From assembly GCF_003937825.1 (NCBI RefSeq), contig NZ_RSFW01000017.1:186001-250000 (forward strand): a DNA stretch of 64,000 nucleotides, given 5' to 3'. The DNA is from Mesobacillus subterraneus. Its GTDB lineage: Bacteria > Bacillota > Bacilli > Bacillales > Cytobacillaceae. The stretch's first letter is position 1. Each line of letters begins with the position of its first letter. A program made the translations under genes and the position numbers. Under the pieces are notes generated by a model that was given only the letters and a program-made list of their open reading frames with translations, was not told the DNA's origin and ran no database searches. Below are positions 16,284-25,121 of this stretch, one piece after another.

Positions 16284-17174
16284 TTATTTTCGTTCCTTTA
16301 TATAAAATTGGATCAAGTCTTCAAGTAATTGGTTCAGCGATGCAAACCTATACCCAAGTGATTCTGCCAGTGTCGTATCGATCGACCATGAGCCAGGAAG
16401 TGCATATGGTGACAAACCACCAGTGTCTACATTTGATTTTATGATTGCTCCCTTGCCTGTCAATTCTGCGATTTTGTCAGTCAGTTCACGCAAGCTAATA
16501 TCTCCTCTGGAGCCTGGATTGATGGGTCCGGTAAAGTCTGATTTCCCGATTGCAAGCAAAAACCCGGCTGCTTCTTCAGCATGGACGAAGCTGTAGCGAA
16601 AATCAGGATCACTTATCACGATAGGTTCTCCATTTACTATTTTATCAACATAATACTTCAGCCTTTCTGTATAATCATCTTCAGAAACAACTATTGGAAA
16701 TCGGACTGAGACGACATCGAAATACCCTAATTGATGCAAGACTGCTTCAGATGAGCGTTTGGCCTCTTGATAGCCTTCATAACCCGGATATTGCCTGCGA
16801 GTTTTATAGGCTATTTCGTATGTATTAGCATCGAAATTTGTTTCCTTATGCAACGTGCCGAATTCATACACGGCTTGTGTAGAGGTAAAAATATAACGGT
16901 TCACCTTTCCTTTTAACGCTTCTGCGGTATCCTTCGCTTCGGCCGGTGAAAAACAAGACTGGTCATATACTATGTCCCATTGGCGATCATTGAACGCTTC
17001 AACCATCGTTTCTTTTTTTTCGCGATCGATCACTAGTCTTTCTACTTTCTCTCCAAACATGTCTTCCTTTGTTCCTCTCGTTGCAATCGTGACTTGATCA
17101 CCAGAATCAATTAATTTTTCGGCCAGTTTTTTTCCGAAGTATTGAGTACCCCCCAATACAAGCACTTGTTTCAT
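16284..17174 (-). CDS. NAD-dependent epimerase/dehydratase family protein
   Basis: A 296-residue extended short-chain dehydrogenase-type protein. It has an N-terminal nucleotide-binding loop (LVLGGTQYFGKKLAEKL), YIFTSTQAVYEFG in the middle and a tail typical of epimerase/dehydratase proteins. The classic YxxxK may be YQEAK near residue 155. It would act on a nucleotide-linked or small sugar or an isoflavone-reductase-like substrate; nothing nearby narrows this. AAGGGGG lies seven bases ahead of the ATG. Confidence 0.8.
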   Translation of the reverse strand: MKQVLVLGGTQYFGKKLAEKLIDSGDQVTIATRGTKEDMFGEKVERLVIDREKKETMVEAFNDRQWDIVYDQSCFSPAEAKDTAEALKGKVNRYIFTSTQAVYEFGTLHKETNFDANTYEIAYKTRRQYPGYEGYQEAKRSSEAVLHQLGYFDVVSVRFPIVVSEDDYTERLKYYVDKIVNGEPIVISDPDFRYSFVHAEEAAGFLLAIGKSDFTGPINPGSRGDISLRELTDKIAELTGKGAIIKSNVDTGGLSPYALPGSWSIDTTLAESLGYRFASLNQLLEDLIQFYIKERK

Positions 17175-17251
17175 GGATATTCCCCCTTGTCTGTTCTACT
17201 AATTCTTCTTTAAGGAGTGAAATTCCTTTTCTTGTACAAGCGGGAGAATGC

Positions 17252-17280
17252 AAAAAAAACGGCCAATATGCATTGGCCGG
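17252..17280 (-). terminator. Terminator of ku
   Basis: Stem CGGCCAAT/ATTGGCCG with a four-base loop, then TTTTTTTT on the minus strand. Confidence 0.88.
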
Positions 17281-17291
17281 ATTTGAGGCTA

Positions 17292-18146
17292 TTATGCTTG
17301 TTTCTTCTCTTTTGCTTTTGGTTTTGCTGCAGCTTTCTTCTTCTTGGCGGCAGGCTGCTCTTTCTTTTTTTCAGGTTTCGTTCGGTCGATTGAAGCCTGC
17401 AAAGCAGCCATAAGATCCGTAACATTGGATACAGGTTCTTTTTCTGTTGGAGTAACGAGTTCTTTTCCAGTTCGCTTCGCTTCAATGAGTTCCAGTAACG
17501 CTGTCCGATATTCATCCTTATACTTTTCAGGGTCAAATTCGGTTGTCAGCTGTTCGATCAGCATGATCGCAGTTTCCAGTTCTTTTTCGGTCACTTTATC
17601 CTCTGATGGAACATTTGGAACGTCCACTGTTTTCCTGACTTCATCAGGAAAATGGATCGTTTCCATCACAAGAGTATTATCATAAACACGGATTACAGCC
17701 AGCTGTTCTTTCGCACGGATCATGATTTTCGCGATTCCGACCTTCTGCGATTCTTCTAACGCCTTTCGAAGGAGTGAGTATGCTTTTCCCCCGCTTTCAT
17801 TAGGTGACATAAAATAGCTTCGCTGATAGAAGATCGGGTCGATTTCAGTCATCTTTACGAAATCGATGATTTCCACTGCTTTATCTTCGTTTTCCTTTCT
17901 CAGTGCTTCAAGATCTTCGTCATCCAAAACCACGAATTTTCCCTTTGTATATTCATACGCCTTTACAATGTCTTCATTTTTGACTTCTTTGTCGCAGACC
18001 GGACAGGTTTTCTCATACTTGATAGGCGAGTGGCACTCTTTATGGAGCGTCCTCAGCTTAACATCCTTGTCTTCTGTCGCCGCATGCAGCTTGATTGGGA
18101 TATTGACCAGACCAAAACTGATGCTTCCTTTCCAGATTGTATGCAT
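17292..18146 (-). CDS. ku: Ku protein, non-homologous end joining
   Basis: The 284-residue protein begins MHTIWKGSISFGLVNIPIKL, the invariant start of bacterial Ku. It has the Ku core (TLHKECHSPIKYEKTCPVC) and a lysine-rich tail (KKKKAAAKPKAKEKKQA) of the kind that helps DNA binding. Ku binds DNA ends and recruits LigD. The ATG at 18146 is chosen because it matches the family start and has AAGGTGG upstream; a GTG at 18158 has no site. It is divergent from ligD, and the pair forms a minimal repair system active in spores of B. subtilis. Confidence 0.95.
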   Translation of the reverse strand: MHTIWKGSISFGLVNIPIKLHAATEDKDVKLRTLHKECHSPIKYEKTCPVCDKEVKNEDIVKAYEYTKGKFVVLDDEDLEALRKENEDKAVEIIDFVKMTEIDPIFYQRSYFMSPNESGGKAYSLLRKALEESQKVGIAKIMIRAKEQLAVIRVYDNTLVMETIHFPDEVRKTVDVPNVPSEDKVTEKELETAIMLIEQLTTEFDPEKYKDEYRTALLELIEAKRTGKELVTPTEKEPVSNVTDLMAALQASIDRTKPEKKKEQPAAKKKKAAAKPKAKEKKQA

Positions 18147-18271
18147 ACATTTCTCCACCTTGTCGTTTTATTACTAATTTGCTTTAGTTTCGTCTTATCA
18201 TTCGTAAAAACATTTCCCAGCCGACTAGTTTACCGCTAATCAGGAACAATAAAACTACGACTTGTGAAAGG

Positions 18272-20113
18272 ATGGGAAACATCTTGAAACCTATGCTCCC
18301 TACCCTGGCATTCGATATACCGAAAGGGGAAGAATGGCGGTATGAAATTAAGTTTGACGGTTTTCGCGCACTCCTGAAATGGGACAAAGAAATTGAACTG
18401 ATTAGCAGGAACGGGAAGCCGCTGCTGCCGATCTTTCCTGAAATAAGTGAATTCCTGAACGCGAATAGAGACATATTTGAACCGTACCTGCCCTTCATCC
18501 TTGATGCTGAGCTCGTTTATCTCGAGAATTCCTATAAATCCAATTTCGGCGCTATTCAGGTAAGAGGAAGAATGCGATCGCAGGAGAGAATCCAGGCTGA
18601 AGCAAAAAAAAATCCCTGCAGACTCTTGGTATTTGATTTATTGGAACTGAAAGGAAAAAGCACAGCGTCGGAAACCTACCAGAAACGACGAAACAGGCTG
18701 CACTCCTTGTTTTCCGACCTTGGACTCCCCCTCACCCCGGACAATCAAAAGCCCGAGGTTATACAGTTGGTTCCAAGTGAAACAAACCTGGATGCCTTAT
18801 GGGAGATGATTGTCCTCCATGATGGCGAGGGGATCGTAGCTAAGCAGCTTAACAGCAAATGGGAAGAAGGAAAACGTGCGGAAACATGGATTAAATCGAA
18901 GAATTGGAAGTATGTTTCCTGTTTTGTCACCGCATATGAGAAATCAAATGGGTATTTCTATATTTCCGTTTATCGAGAAGGAGAAATCCACCAAATCGGT
19001 CTTGTGATCTTCGGTTTTAAGCCTGATGAAAAAAATGCCCTTCATCAAATTATCAAACAGAATAATAGCTCTGAAGATCAACAATTCATCTATGTAGAGC
19101 CTGGTATCTGCCTGGATGTGAAATACCTTGAAATCTATGAAGAACAGCTTAGGGAGCCGCATTTCCATCAATTTCGTTTCGATTTGTCGCCTGATGATTG
19201 TTCATATGAGAAGTTTGTTTTTCAGCAAAAAAACCTGCCTCCTGGAATTGAAATTACTCATCCCGATAAACCGTTATGGGAAAAGCCGCCCATTCAGAAA
19301 ATGGATTATATCCATTACTTGCGGGAAGTTTCACCCTTAATGCTTCCATTTTTGAATAACCGGCTATTGACTGTGATTCGGTATCCACATGGCATGTTCG
19401 GTGAAGCTTTTTATCAAAAAAATGTCCCGGATTACGCTCCGGACTTCGTGGCAACTTCCAAATCAGAGGGCATTGAATACATTGTCTGCGACAATATGAA
19501 AACCCTGCTGTGGCTCGGGAATCAAATTGCCATTGAATTCCATATTCCGTTCCAGACAATCGGAACCAGCGGACCCGATGAGATCGTTTTTGATTTGGAT
19601 CCTCCATTCAGGGAGTATTTTCACCTGGCGATAAAGGCTGCTGTCTATATTAAGGAAGTGTTGGATGAGTTGAAGCTGATCAGCTTCATAAAGACTTCTG
19701 GCAACAAAGGGCTCCAAATCTACATACCATTGCCAGCCAATACTTTTAGCTATGAGGACACGAGATTGTTCACTTCCTTTATTGCCAACTATCTCGTATC
19801 GAAAGATCCTGATTCTTTCACGATCGAACGACTTAAGAAACATCGAGGCAACAGATTGTATGTGGACTATATTCAGCATGCTGAGGGCAAAACAATTGTC
19901 TGTCCCTACTCTGCCAGAGGCAAATCCCACGCAGGAGTTGCTACACCCTTGTTCTGGGAGGAAGTAAATGAGGATTTGAATATTGAAGAATTCCAACTGG
20001 GCACAATTATTCAACGTGTGAAGAAACTGGGGTGCCCTTTTCGTGAATATTTCAAGGTAAAAGAAGTACAAAACTTCGAACCGGTTCTGCAGGTTTTAAA
20101 AGCAAAAAAATAA
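18272..20113 (+). CDS. ligD: ATP-dependent DNA ligase/polymerase LigD
   Basis: A 613-residue fusion. The N-terminal ligase domain has the adenylated lysine in YEIKFDGFRA (Lys27), and the C-terminal primase/polymerase domain runs from about residue 330 with TVIRYPHGMFGEAFYQK and the metal motif VFDLDPP. No separate phosphoesterase domain is present, as in the Bacillus type. With Ku it joins broken DNA ends. The start is uncertain: the ATG at 18272 has no good site, and a TTG at 18284 (AAAGG 12 bases upstream) would be four residues shorter. Confidence 0.95.
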   Translation: MGNILKPMLPTLAFDIPKGEEWRYEIKFDGFRALLKWDKEIELISRNGKPLLPIFPEISEFLNANRDIFEPYLPFILDAELVYLENSYKSNFGAIQVRGRMRSQERIQAEAKKNPCRLLVFDLLELKGKSTASETYQKRRNRLHSLFSDLGLPLTPDNQKPEVIQLVPSETNLDALWEMIVLHDGEGIVAKQLNSKWEEGKRAETWIKSKNWKYVSCFVTAYEKSNGYFYISVYREGEIHQIGLVIFGFKPDEKNALHQIIKQNNSSEDQQFIYVEPGICLDVKYLEIYEEQLREPHFHQFRFDLSPDDCSYEKFVFQQKNLPPGIEITHPDKPLWEKPPIQKMDYIHYLREVSPLMLPFLNNRLLTVIRYPHGMFGEAFYQKNVPDYAPDFVATSKSEGIEYIVCDNMKTLLWLGNQIAIEFHIPFQTIGTSGPDEIVFDLDPPFREYFHLAIKAAVYIKEVLDELKLISFIKTSGNKGLQIYIPLPANTFSYEDTRLFTSFIANYLVSKDPDSFTIERLKKHRGNRLYVDYIQHAEGKTIVCPYSARGKSHAGVATPLFWEEVNEDLNIEEFQLGTIIQRVKKLGCPFREYFKVKEVQNFEPVLQVLKAKK

Positions 20114-20143
20114 AAATCCTGAAGGGTGCCCTCAGGATTTTTT
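20113..20143 (+). terminator. Terminator of ligD
   Basis: Stem AAATCCTGA/TCAGGATTT, then TTTT. It can also serve the convergent dapF gene. Confidence 0.85.
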
Positions 20144-20154
20144 CGTTTGATTGT

Positions 20155-21135
20155 TCAAAATTGGCTAAGATAACCTTTTGCATGATCCCGGAGTCTGCTG
20201 TATTCTGCATCCTCGTTATATTCATCCTGATCTAGAATGTCAGCTGCAATGCCTTCTTTTGTGAATTCTACCTCTATCTGCGCCCCATACACGTAGGTCG
20301 CATTTCCGATCAAATCAATTGTATACGTTTCATCTGTTTTGTGAACAGCACACTGTACCATTCCGCCGTTATTGTAGACATTGATTGGCTGATCCAAGTC
20401 ATTCTCTCCAATCAGGCAAGTGACAAGTGTGGACGCTGACATGGCTGTACCACAAGCATTCGTGTAACCAACGCCCCGCTCATATGTCTTAACGAATATA
20501 CTTCCTTTTTCAAGGAGCCTGATAAAGCTCACATTCACACCATCTGGGAACAGATCATTGGGTTGATTCACTTTTTCGCTTAATTCCGTCTGCAGATTTG
20601 ATTCCAGTTGTTCTTTGCTGACAATCGCCGTTAAATGTGGGTTAGGCACGGCAAGAGCTGTAAACGTCAATTCCTCAGACAGCTGTGGGATTTTCTCCTG
20701 AATCAATGTCTCCATTTCAAGGTTGAGCGGTAAATCCTTCAGGTTAAAGGTCACCGGTGAAATCTCCACTTGATAGGTTGGTATGTCTTCAAAGATGGCT
20801 TCATGTTTTTTTACCTTTAAGTTGGCTTTCATTGTTTCGATGACTGCCTCTTCCTTGCCAAGCTTTTCACACACATAACGTCCTGCACAGCGGAGGCCGT
20901 TTCCGCACATGGATGCCTCAGTTCCATCTGAATTGAAGATCCTGTACTGAGCATCCGCAACCTTGCTGGGCCGGATGAACAATATACCATCAGCTCCCAG
21001 GGAATTCTCACGGTCACAAAGCGCCAGGGCCAAGTCCCGCCTTTTGAAATCATCCAACTTATAGTTCCTGTCCGTTTCATCTATTAATAAGAAATCGTTA
21101 TTCGATCCATGGCACTTAATCAAATCAATTAACAT
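20155..21135 (-). CDS. dapF: Diaminopimelate epimerase
   Basis: Converts LL- to meso-diaminopimelate for lysine and cell-wall synthesis. Both catalytic cysteines are present: MCGNGLRCAG (Cys77) and NACGTAMSAS (Cys228). At 326 residues it is some 40 longer than the usual 280-290; the excess is a C-terminal tail rich in acidic residues (DQDEYNEDAEYSRLRDH). GGGGG lies about eight bases ahead of the ATG. It is convergent with ligD. Confidence 0.92.
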   Translation of the reverse strand: MLIDLIKCHGSNNDFLLIDETDRNYKLDDFKRRDLALALCDRENSLGADGILFIRPSKVADAQYRIFNSDGTEASMCGNGLRCAGRYVCEKLGKEEAVIETMKANLKVKKHEAIFEDIPTYQVEISPVTFNLKDLPLNLEMETLIQEKIPQLSEELTFTALAVPNPHLTAIVSKEQLESNLQTELSEKVNQPNDLFPDGVNVSFIRLLEKGSIFVKTYERGVGYTNACGTAMSASTLVTCLIGENDLDQPINVYNNGGMVQCAVHKTDETYTIDLIGNATYVYGAQIEVEFTKEGIAADILDQDEYNEDAEYSRLRDHAKGYLSQF

Positions 21136-21317
21136 ACGTCAGCCCCCAAAAATCCATCGTTATAATACAAGATGCCATAAATCAAGAGAATGTTCAATAT
21201 TATTAAAACGAATAAAGGCAGGAAAACAAATAGGAAAACATTTACTTTTTATAGTATAATTATTTTAATATTCGTTCAACTAAAAAATCTTTACCAAAGC
21301 AGCACTTTAAATAATAA

Positions 21318-21550
21318 GGCTCTGTTATAGCAAAATGTTGTTTTTTAGCAGCTGTTGATTGTAGTGGAAGGCGCGAAGACTCCTCCGAAAATGCTAAAGC
21401 AATTCCATGGTGCGTGGGCAGGTTCGAGGAAGCTTACTCAATGTCCTGCGGGATTAGCAAGTCATCGGGAGACCCCGCAGGCGCTTTAAGCGCCGAGGAG
21501 GCTCCCGGACTGCGCGTGGAACGTAATCAACAGTCAAGTTTAACAAAGCC
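21318..21550. repeat. MITE-like Bacillaceae repeat (about 233 bases)
   Basis: The block is bounded by GGCTCTGTTA and TAACAAAGCC, with inner inverted ends CTGTTGATT (21352-21360) and AATCAACAG (21525-21533). It holds GC-rich pieces such as GGCGCGAAGACTCCT, GACCCCGCAGGCGC and GCCGAGGAGGCT. From memory, this sequence type recurs many times in Bacillus genomes as a non-coding repeat. No transposase is inside, so it is a non-autonomous element or structured RNA/DNA repeat. It ends just ahead of the small gene at 21565. Confidence 0.75.
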
Positions 21551-21564
21551 AATAATATAAAGGA

Positions 21565-21843
21565 GTGAGTGCTATATTTAGCGACAAAAAGTTATTGGAT
21601 AAGTGGGGGGAGACCAGAAAAATTGGCAAGTGGAGATATATCCTTTTTTACGGGGTTTTATTAGGTGCTGCTGGTTTTTTATTGGGCAAGATCGGGCTGG
21701 ATTTTTTCTTCTATAAAGAATTCAAAAATATGACTGAGTATATATTTACATCATTACTATTCGGTGTTCTTTTTGGAGTAAGTACTTGGATCTATACAGA
21801 AAACAGATATAAAAAATACATTGAACAAATTAGAAAAATGTAG
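21565..21843 (+). CDS. Hypothetical small membrane protein
   Basis: A 92-residue protein with two membrane segments (ILFYGVLLGAAGFLLGKIG and YIFTSLLFGVLFGVSTWIY) and charged ends. The family is unknown to me. The GTG start at 21565 lies only about four bases after AAAGGA, so translation initiation may be weak or the true start differs. It begins within 15 bases of the MITE-like repeat, which may supply or disrupt its promoter. Confidence 0.55.
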   Translation: MSAIFSDKKLLDKWGETRKIGKWRYILFYGVLLGAAGFLLGKIGLDFFFYKEFKNMTEYIFTSLLFGVLFGVSTWIYTENRYKKYIEQIRKM

Positions 21844-21896
21844 GGTTTCTTAAGAACTCGCCGGTCAAATGAACGACAAACAATTATAAACCTAAA

Positions 21897-21944
21897 AGAA
21901 GAGGGTGTCCCAAAAGGAACTTTTGGGCACCTTCTTTATTTTTA
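21897..21944 (+). terminator. Terminator after the small membrane protein
   Basis: Long stem AAGAGGGTGTCCCAAAAG/CTTTTGGGCACCTTCTTT with a three-base loop, then TATTTTT. Confidence 0.85.
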
Positions 21945-21966
21945 GGATAGCTTGTAAAATGAAGCC

Positions 21967-22004
21967 GTTGATATCGGTTCCAGGCACTTCGCTTTCCGCG
22001 GGTA
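21967..22004. repeat. Remnant of the Bacillaceae repeat
   Basis: GTTGATATCGGTTCCAGGCA followed by CTTCGCTTTCCGCGGG resembles the inner end of the same repeat family seen at 21318-21550. Only one end survives. Confidence 0.4.
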
Positions 22005-22085
22005 ACTTAAGTCACCACAACCAAACAAACAAAGAAGAGAGGTTCTTGTACAAAAATTATTACCCAAACCAGTTGAACCTCGAAT

Positions 22086-22454
22086 TTATCGACCTTTTGA
22101 GTAATCCATTTCTAAACATTTTAACTGCGATGCCATCTTCCTGCATTCTTCAGCACATTTGAAACATGCTTCTGCACATCTTTGGCAATGGTCGTGGTCA
22201 TGCTTCTTGCATTCGTCGCCGCAGGCATCACAGATATCTGCGCACAGGCCGCAGATTTGTTTTACAAAGGGACTGTTCGTTTGCATCGCGGTAACAGCCA
22301 TGCCGCAGATTTCAGCACATTCCCTGTCCAGCCTGATGCACTCAGCCATCATTTTTACGTTCTCTTCTTTTAGACACGAATCAAAGCATACATTACACGC
22401 TTCAATACAATCAATGCAAGCCTGGATACAATCCTGATATTGTTGATTCATCAT
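22086..22454 (-). CDS. Four-helix-bundle copper-binding protein (cysteine-rich)
   Basis: The 122-residue protein has many cysteines spaced C-x3-C or C-x2-C along helices (DCIQACIDCIEACNVCFDSC; CGLCADICDACGDECKKH). This is the pattern of cytosolic copper-storage (Csp3-like) and YhjQ-type proteins, which bind Cu(I) in a bundle. A His-rich loop HDHDHC adds metal ligands. AAAGGAGG lies six bases ahead of the ATG. It is not beside copZ-copA but likely belongs to the same metal-handling function. Confidence 0.88.
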   Translation of the reverse strand: MMNQQYQDCIQACIDCIEACNVCFDSCLKEENVKMMAECIRLDRECAEICGMAVTAMQTNSPFVKQICGLCADICDACGDECKKHDHDHCQRCAEACFKCAEECRKMASQLKCLEMDYSKGR

Positions 22455-22540
22455 TTTTTACCTCCTTTGGTATTCTACTTAATTGTTAGCCTATTTAAAA
22501 AGGAGATAAACAAAACAAGCAAAGATGGAACAATTTTCAA

Positions 22541-23320
22541 CTAATGGTCCCGGTACATAAATCGATGTGTAAGAGCGGTGAACATAGCGATCCGTTCCGC
22601 TTCACAGGTGGTATATTCGAATGATAGTACCGATGTTTGCGCGTCTTTGAAATGACTCGTCCACTCCAGAGGCATCCAGCCTCTTCGAAGCCTGGATGCT
22701 GTTGCACTATCTTCATTTTCCAGCCTTATATCACCCATCCATTCTGTCACTCTCATTTTCCGTCCGCCGCTTAAAACCGCAATGCCAACACCACTCTCAG
22801 CCCTTTTTGAATAATAGAAGCCTGCGATTTCATTTTGTTCATTGAGCATTCTTACCCCATGCTGCTCCTGGATGAGCGTGGCTCGCAAGTGACCATGGCT
22901 ATCGTATATCCCAAAGCTTTTCTTTACTCTTTTATCGATAAAATAAGGCAGAACCCATCGCCAAAAGCTAGTTTTTAACTCTCTCAATTCGCCTGCAAGC
23001 ATGCCATCCGGGCTGAAAAATATCATCCTGATTGCTGGTGCAGGTGCAAATGCGATCAGCATCTGATTAATCTCAAGAAAATTCTTGTCCCCAAATCGAT
23101 GAAATGAATCGCTTGCCATTGCCCACTTATTCCTATTTAGAAGGTAGTTATTATAATGAAGCAGGGAAACAAGCACATAGGGAATGGCAACTGGAAACAG
23201 GGGAAAATTCCAGGAAAACAGCAGACCCGCTGTTAAAATGATGCACAAAATCCCTGCTGAAACAATAGAACCATTTAAGTTGACCGAGGCAGCTTGCTGG
23301 TAGAATTGCCGAATACTCAT
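22541..23320 (-). CDS. Hypothetical membrane protein
   Basis: A 259-residue protein with two N-terminal membrane segments (residues about 17-55) and a cytoplasmic domain that has repeated beta-rich stretches (SFGIYDSHGHLRATLIQEQ, GGRKMRVTEWMGDIRLEN). The repeats recall LURP/tubby-like C-terminal folds, but I do not recognise the family with confidence. AAGGAGA lies eight bases ahead of the ATG. The gene is single, between the copper protein and the subtilisin. Confidence 0.65.
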   Translation of the reverse strand: MSIRQFYQQAASVNLNGSIVSAGILCIILTAGLLFSWNFPLFPVAIPYVLVSLLHYNNYLLNRNKWAMASDSFHRFGDKNFLEINQMLIAFAPAPAIRMIFFSPDGMLAGELRELKTSFWRWVLPYFIDKRVKKSFGIYDSHGHLRATLIQEQHGVRMLNEQNEIAGFYYSKRAESGVGIAVLSGGRKMRVTEWMGDIRLENEDSATASRLRRGWMPLEWTSHFKDAQTSVLSFEYTTCEAERIAMFTALTHRFMYRDH

Positions 23321-23398
23321 ATCTATTATCTCCTTGTTGAAATCTACTTCGTCATTCTAAGTCTATTAATCATTTCTCCCATTCATTCTAATTTCACA

Positions 23399-23431
23399 GA
23401 AAAAACCGGACAAGAAGTATCTTGTCCGGTT
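23399..23431 (-). terminator. Terminator of the subtilisin gene
   Basis: Stem AACCGGACAAGA/TCTTGTCCGGTT with a four-base loop, then TTTTTT on the minus strand. Confidence 0.9.
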
Positions 23432-23443
23432 CAATTTGATATC

Positions 23444-24832
23444 TTATTTCAGATTTAAAGCATTAACTGCGTTGATCAGTCCATGTCCAGACTCAGCATC
23501 ATAACCTGCTTTGAACACGTCTTCTGAAGAGTTCAGGACGATTGCTTTAACCTGTGCAGGCGTCAATTTGTCCTTTCCGTGCTTAGCGATGACAACACCA
23601 GCAAGTCCTGCAACTTTAGGAGCTGCCATGGAAGTGCCTCCCTTGCCGCCATAACCGTGTCCGATAACTTGTTTGTTGGCATCCAATAAAGGAACTGTGC
23701 TCCATGCAAGGTAATTGTTGTCTCTTCCTGCACCTGTAGCAGGATCATAGTTCGGTCCAAGGTCGCCGCCAGGAGCCATTACATCAATTTTACCAACGCC
23801 ATAGTTGGAGTAGAAAGCAAGATTCTTCAACGCGCCGCCAGCAGAAACACGGATCAACGTTTGGCTGCTTGGGCTTCTGTGGGTTGCTCCTTTATCATCA
23901 CCAGACAATTTGCCCGGGCTGCTAAGGTCCACTGCATTGTTACCTGCTGATCCAACAACCGTTACACCCTTCTTGATTGCGTACTGGATAGCACGGTTGA
24001 ACAACTGTACATCTGCGACAATGTCCTTCGTAGCATATGCAGGATCCTGGAACCAATCATAGCCTCCAAGAGACATGTTTACTACATCCACATTGTCATC
24101 TGCAGCAGTCATAAGAGCTTCAGCAATATGTGAAGTTGCCGCGCCGCCAGTCGGGCCGAATACTCGGTATGATGCAACCTTCAGGTCTGGTCCTACCCCA
24201 AGCGCTCTGCCTTTTGCAGCAATGGAACCAGCAACATGCGTTCCGTGGCTATTCTGATCGATTGGGTCCCCGTAGCCAGGAACAAATGATTTCCCGCCAA
24301 CATAGTTATCCTTTAAATCCGGGTGGTTGTAGTCAATTCCTGTGTCGATGACGCCGACTACGATATCATCTCCGTCAGCTGTTAAACCTGTCCCTCCAGG
24401 AAGCTTCCAGGATTCGCCGTCATTTGTCACCTGCTTGATATCCCACATCATATTATTATAAATATCTGCTCCTTCACCCAGGTCATCAACTGCCACAGGC
24501 TCTGTATCAATGGTTTTCTCCGGATAAACTGTGCTCTGAACACCTGCTTCTAATACTAGTGAAGATTTTTTCACTTCGTTCAGGAAGTTAGCGTTCTTTG
24601 AAGTAACCTCGACAGCACCAAGCTTGTTCAATTGGTCTTCAACCTGGCCGCCAGCTTTTTTGATTGCTTCAGCATAGCCAGCAGGAAGTTTGTCCTGGTC
24701 CTTAAAAATTACCAAATATGTATTTTCAGTATTGACCTCTGCTTCCCCTTTGCCGATTCCAGCATTGAAAATTGTCGCTGCCCCTAATAGGACTGCAAGT
24801 GTTCCTGCATATAATTTCTTTCTCGTCGACAT
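23444..24832 (-). CDS. Secreted subtilisin-like serine protease (S8)
   Basis: A 462-residue preproenzyme. It has a signal peptide (residues 1 to about 30), an I9-type propeptide (about 36-105), then the peptidase domain with Asp163 (VIDTGIDYNHPDL), His196 (SHGTHVAGS) and Ser401 (GGTSMAAP). The oxyanion Asn is in GSAGNNA. It should be secreted and degrade extracellular protein. AAAGGAGGGG lies four bases ahead of the ATG. There is no C-terminal anchor or repeat domain. Confidence 0.93.
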   Translation of the reverse strand: MSTRKKLYAGTLAVLLGAATIFNAGIGKGEAEVNTENTYLVIFKDQDKLPAGYAEAIKKAGGQVEDQLNKLGAVEVTSKNANFLNEVKKSSLVLEAGVQSTVYPEKTIDTEPVAVDDLGEGADIYNNMMWDIKQVTNDGESWKLPGGTGLTADGDDIVVGVIDTGIDYNHPDLKDNYVGGKSFVPGYGDPIDQNSHGTHVAGSIAAKGRALGVGPDLKVASYRVFGPTGGAATSHIAEALMTAADDNVDVVNMSLGGYDWFQDPAYATKDIVADVQLFNRAIQYAIKKGVTVVGSAGNNAVDLSSPGKLSGDDKGATHRSPSSQTLIRVSAGGALKNLAFYSNYGVGKIDVMAPGGDLGPNYDPATGAGRDNNYLAWSTVPLLDANKQVIGHGYGGKGGTSMAAPKVAGLAGVVIAKHGKDKLTPAQVKAIVLNSSEDVFKAGYDAESGHGLINAVNALNLK

Positions 24833-25077
24833 AATACCCCTCCTTTTTTCTTAATTTTCATTATATTTAAATTCTAAACTTTCGCAATATAATGACTTCG
24901 ACACGAAAAGCTTAGTATATTTACTAAAACAAGGTCTTTTTTATTATTTTCCTTCAATCTTTTTAATCGGAGCAAGCCGCGAAATATGCTGAAAGAATTA
25001 TTTTTTATCTTTTGCCTGGGTTTTCTTTCGACAAATCCATTCAAAAAAACAGTTCTTCCTTCCTAAAGAAAATGGCG

Positions 25078-25112
25078 AAAAAAATAAAAACCTGGCTCCG
25101 CCGAACCAGGTT
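25078..25112 (-). terminator. Terminator of the yxl-like ABC operon
   Basis: Stem AACCTGG/CCAGGTT with a ten-base loop, then a T-rich run on the minus strand. Confidence 0.8.
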
Positions 25113-25121
25113 AACAGTTAA

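Noticed and set aside
18147-18271. Possible sigma-G promoter between ku and ligD
   Set aside because: Sequences near GAATGA and CAAATTA fit the consensus poorly; no confident call.
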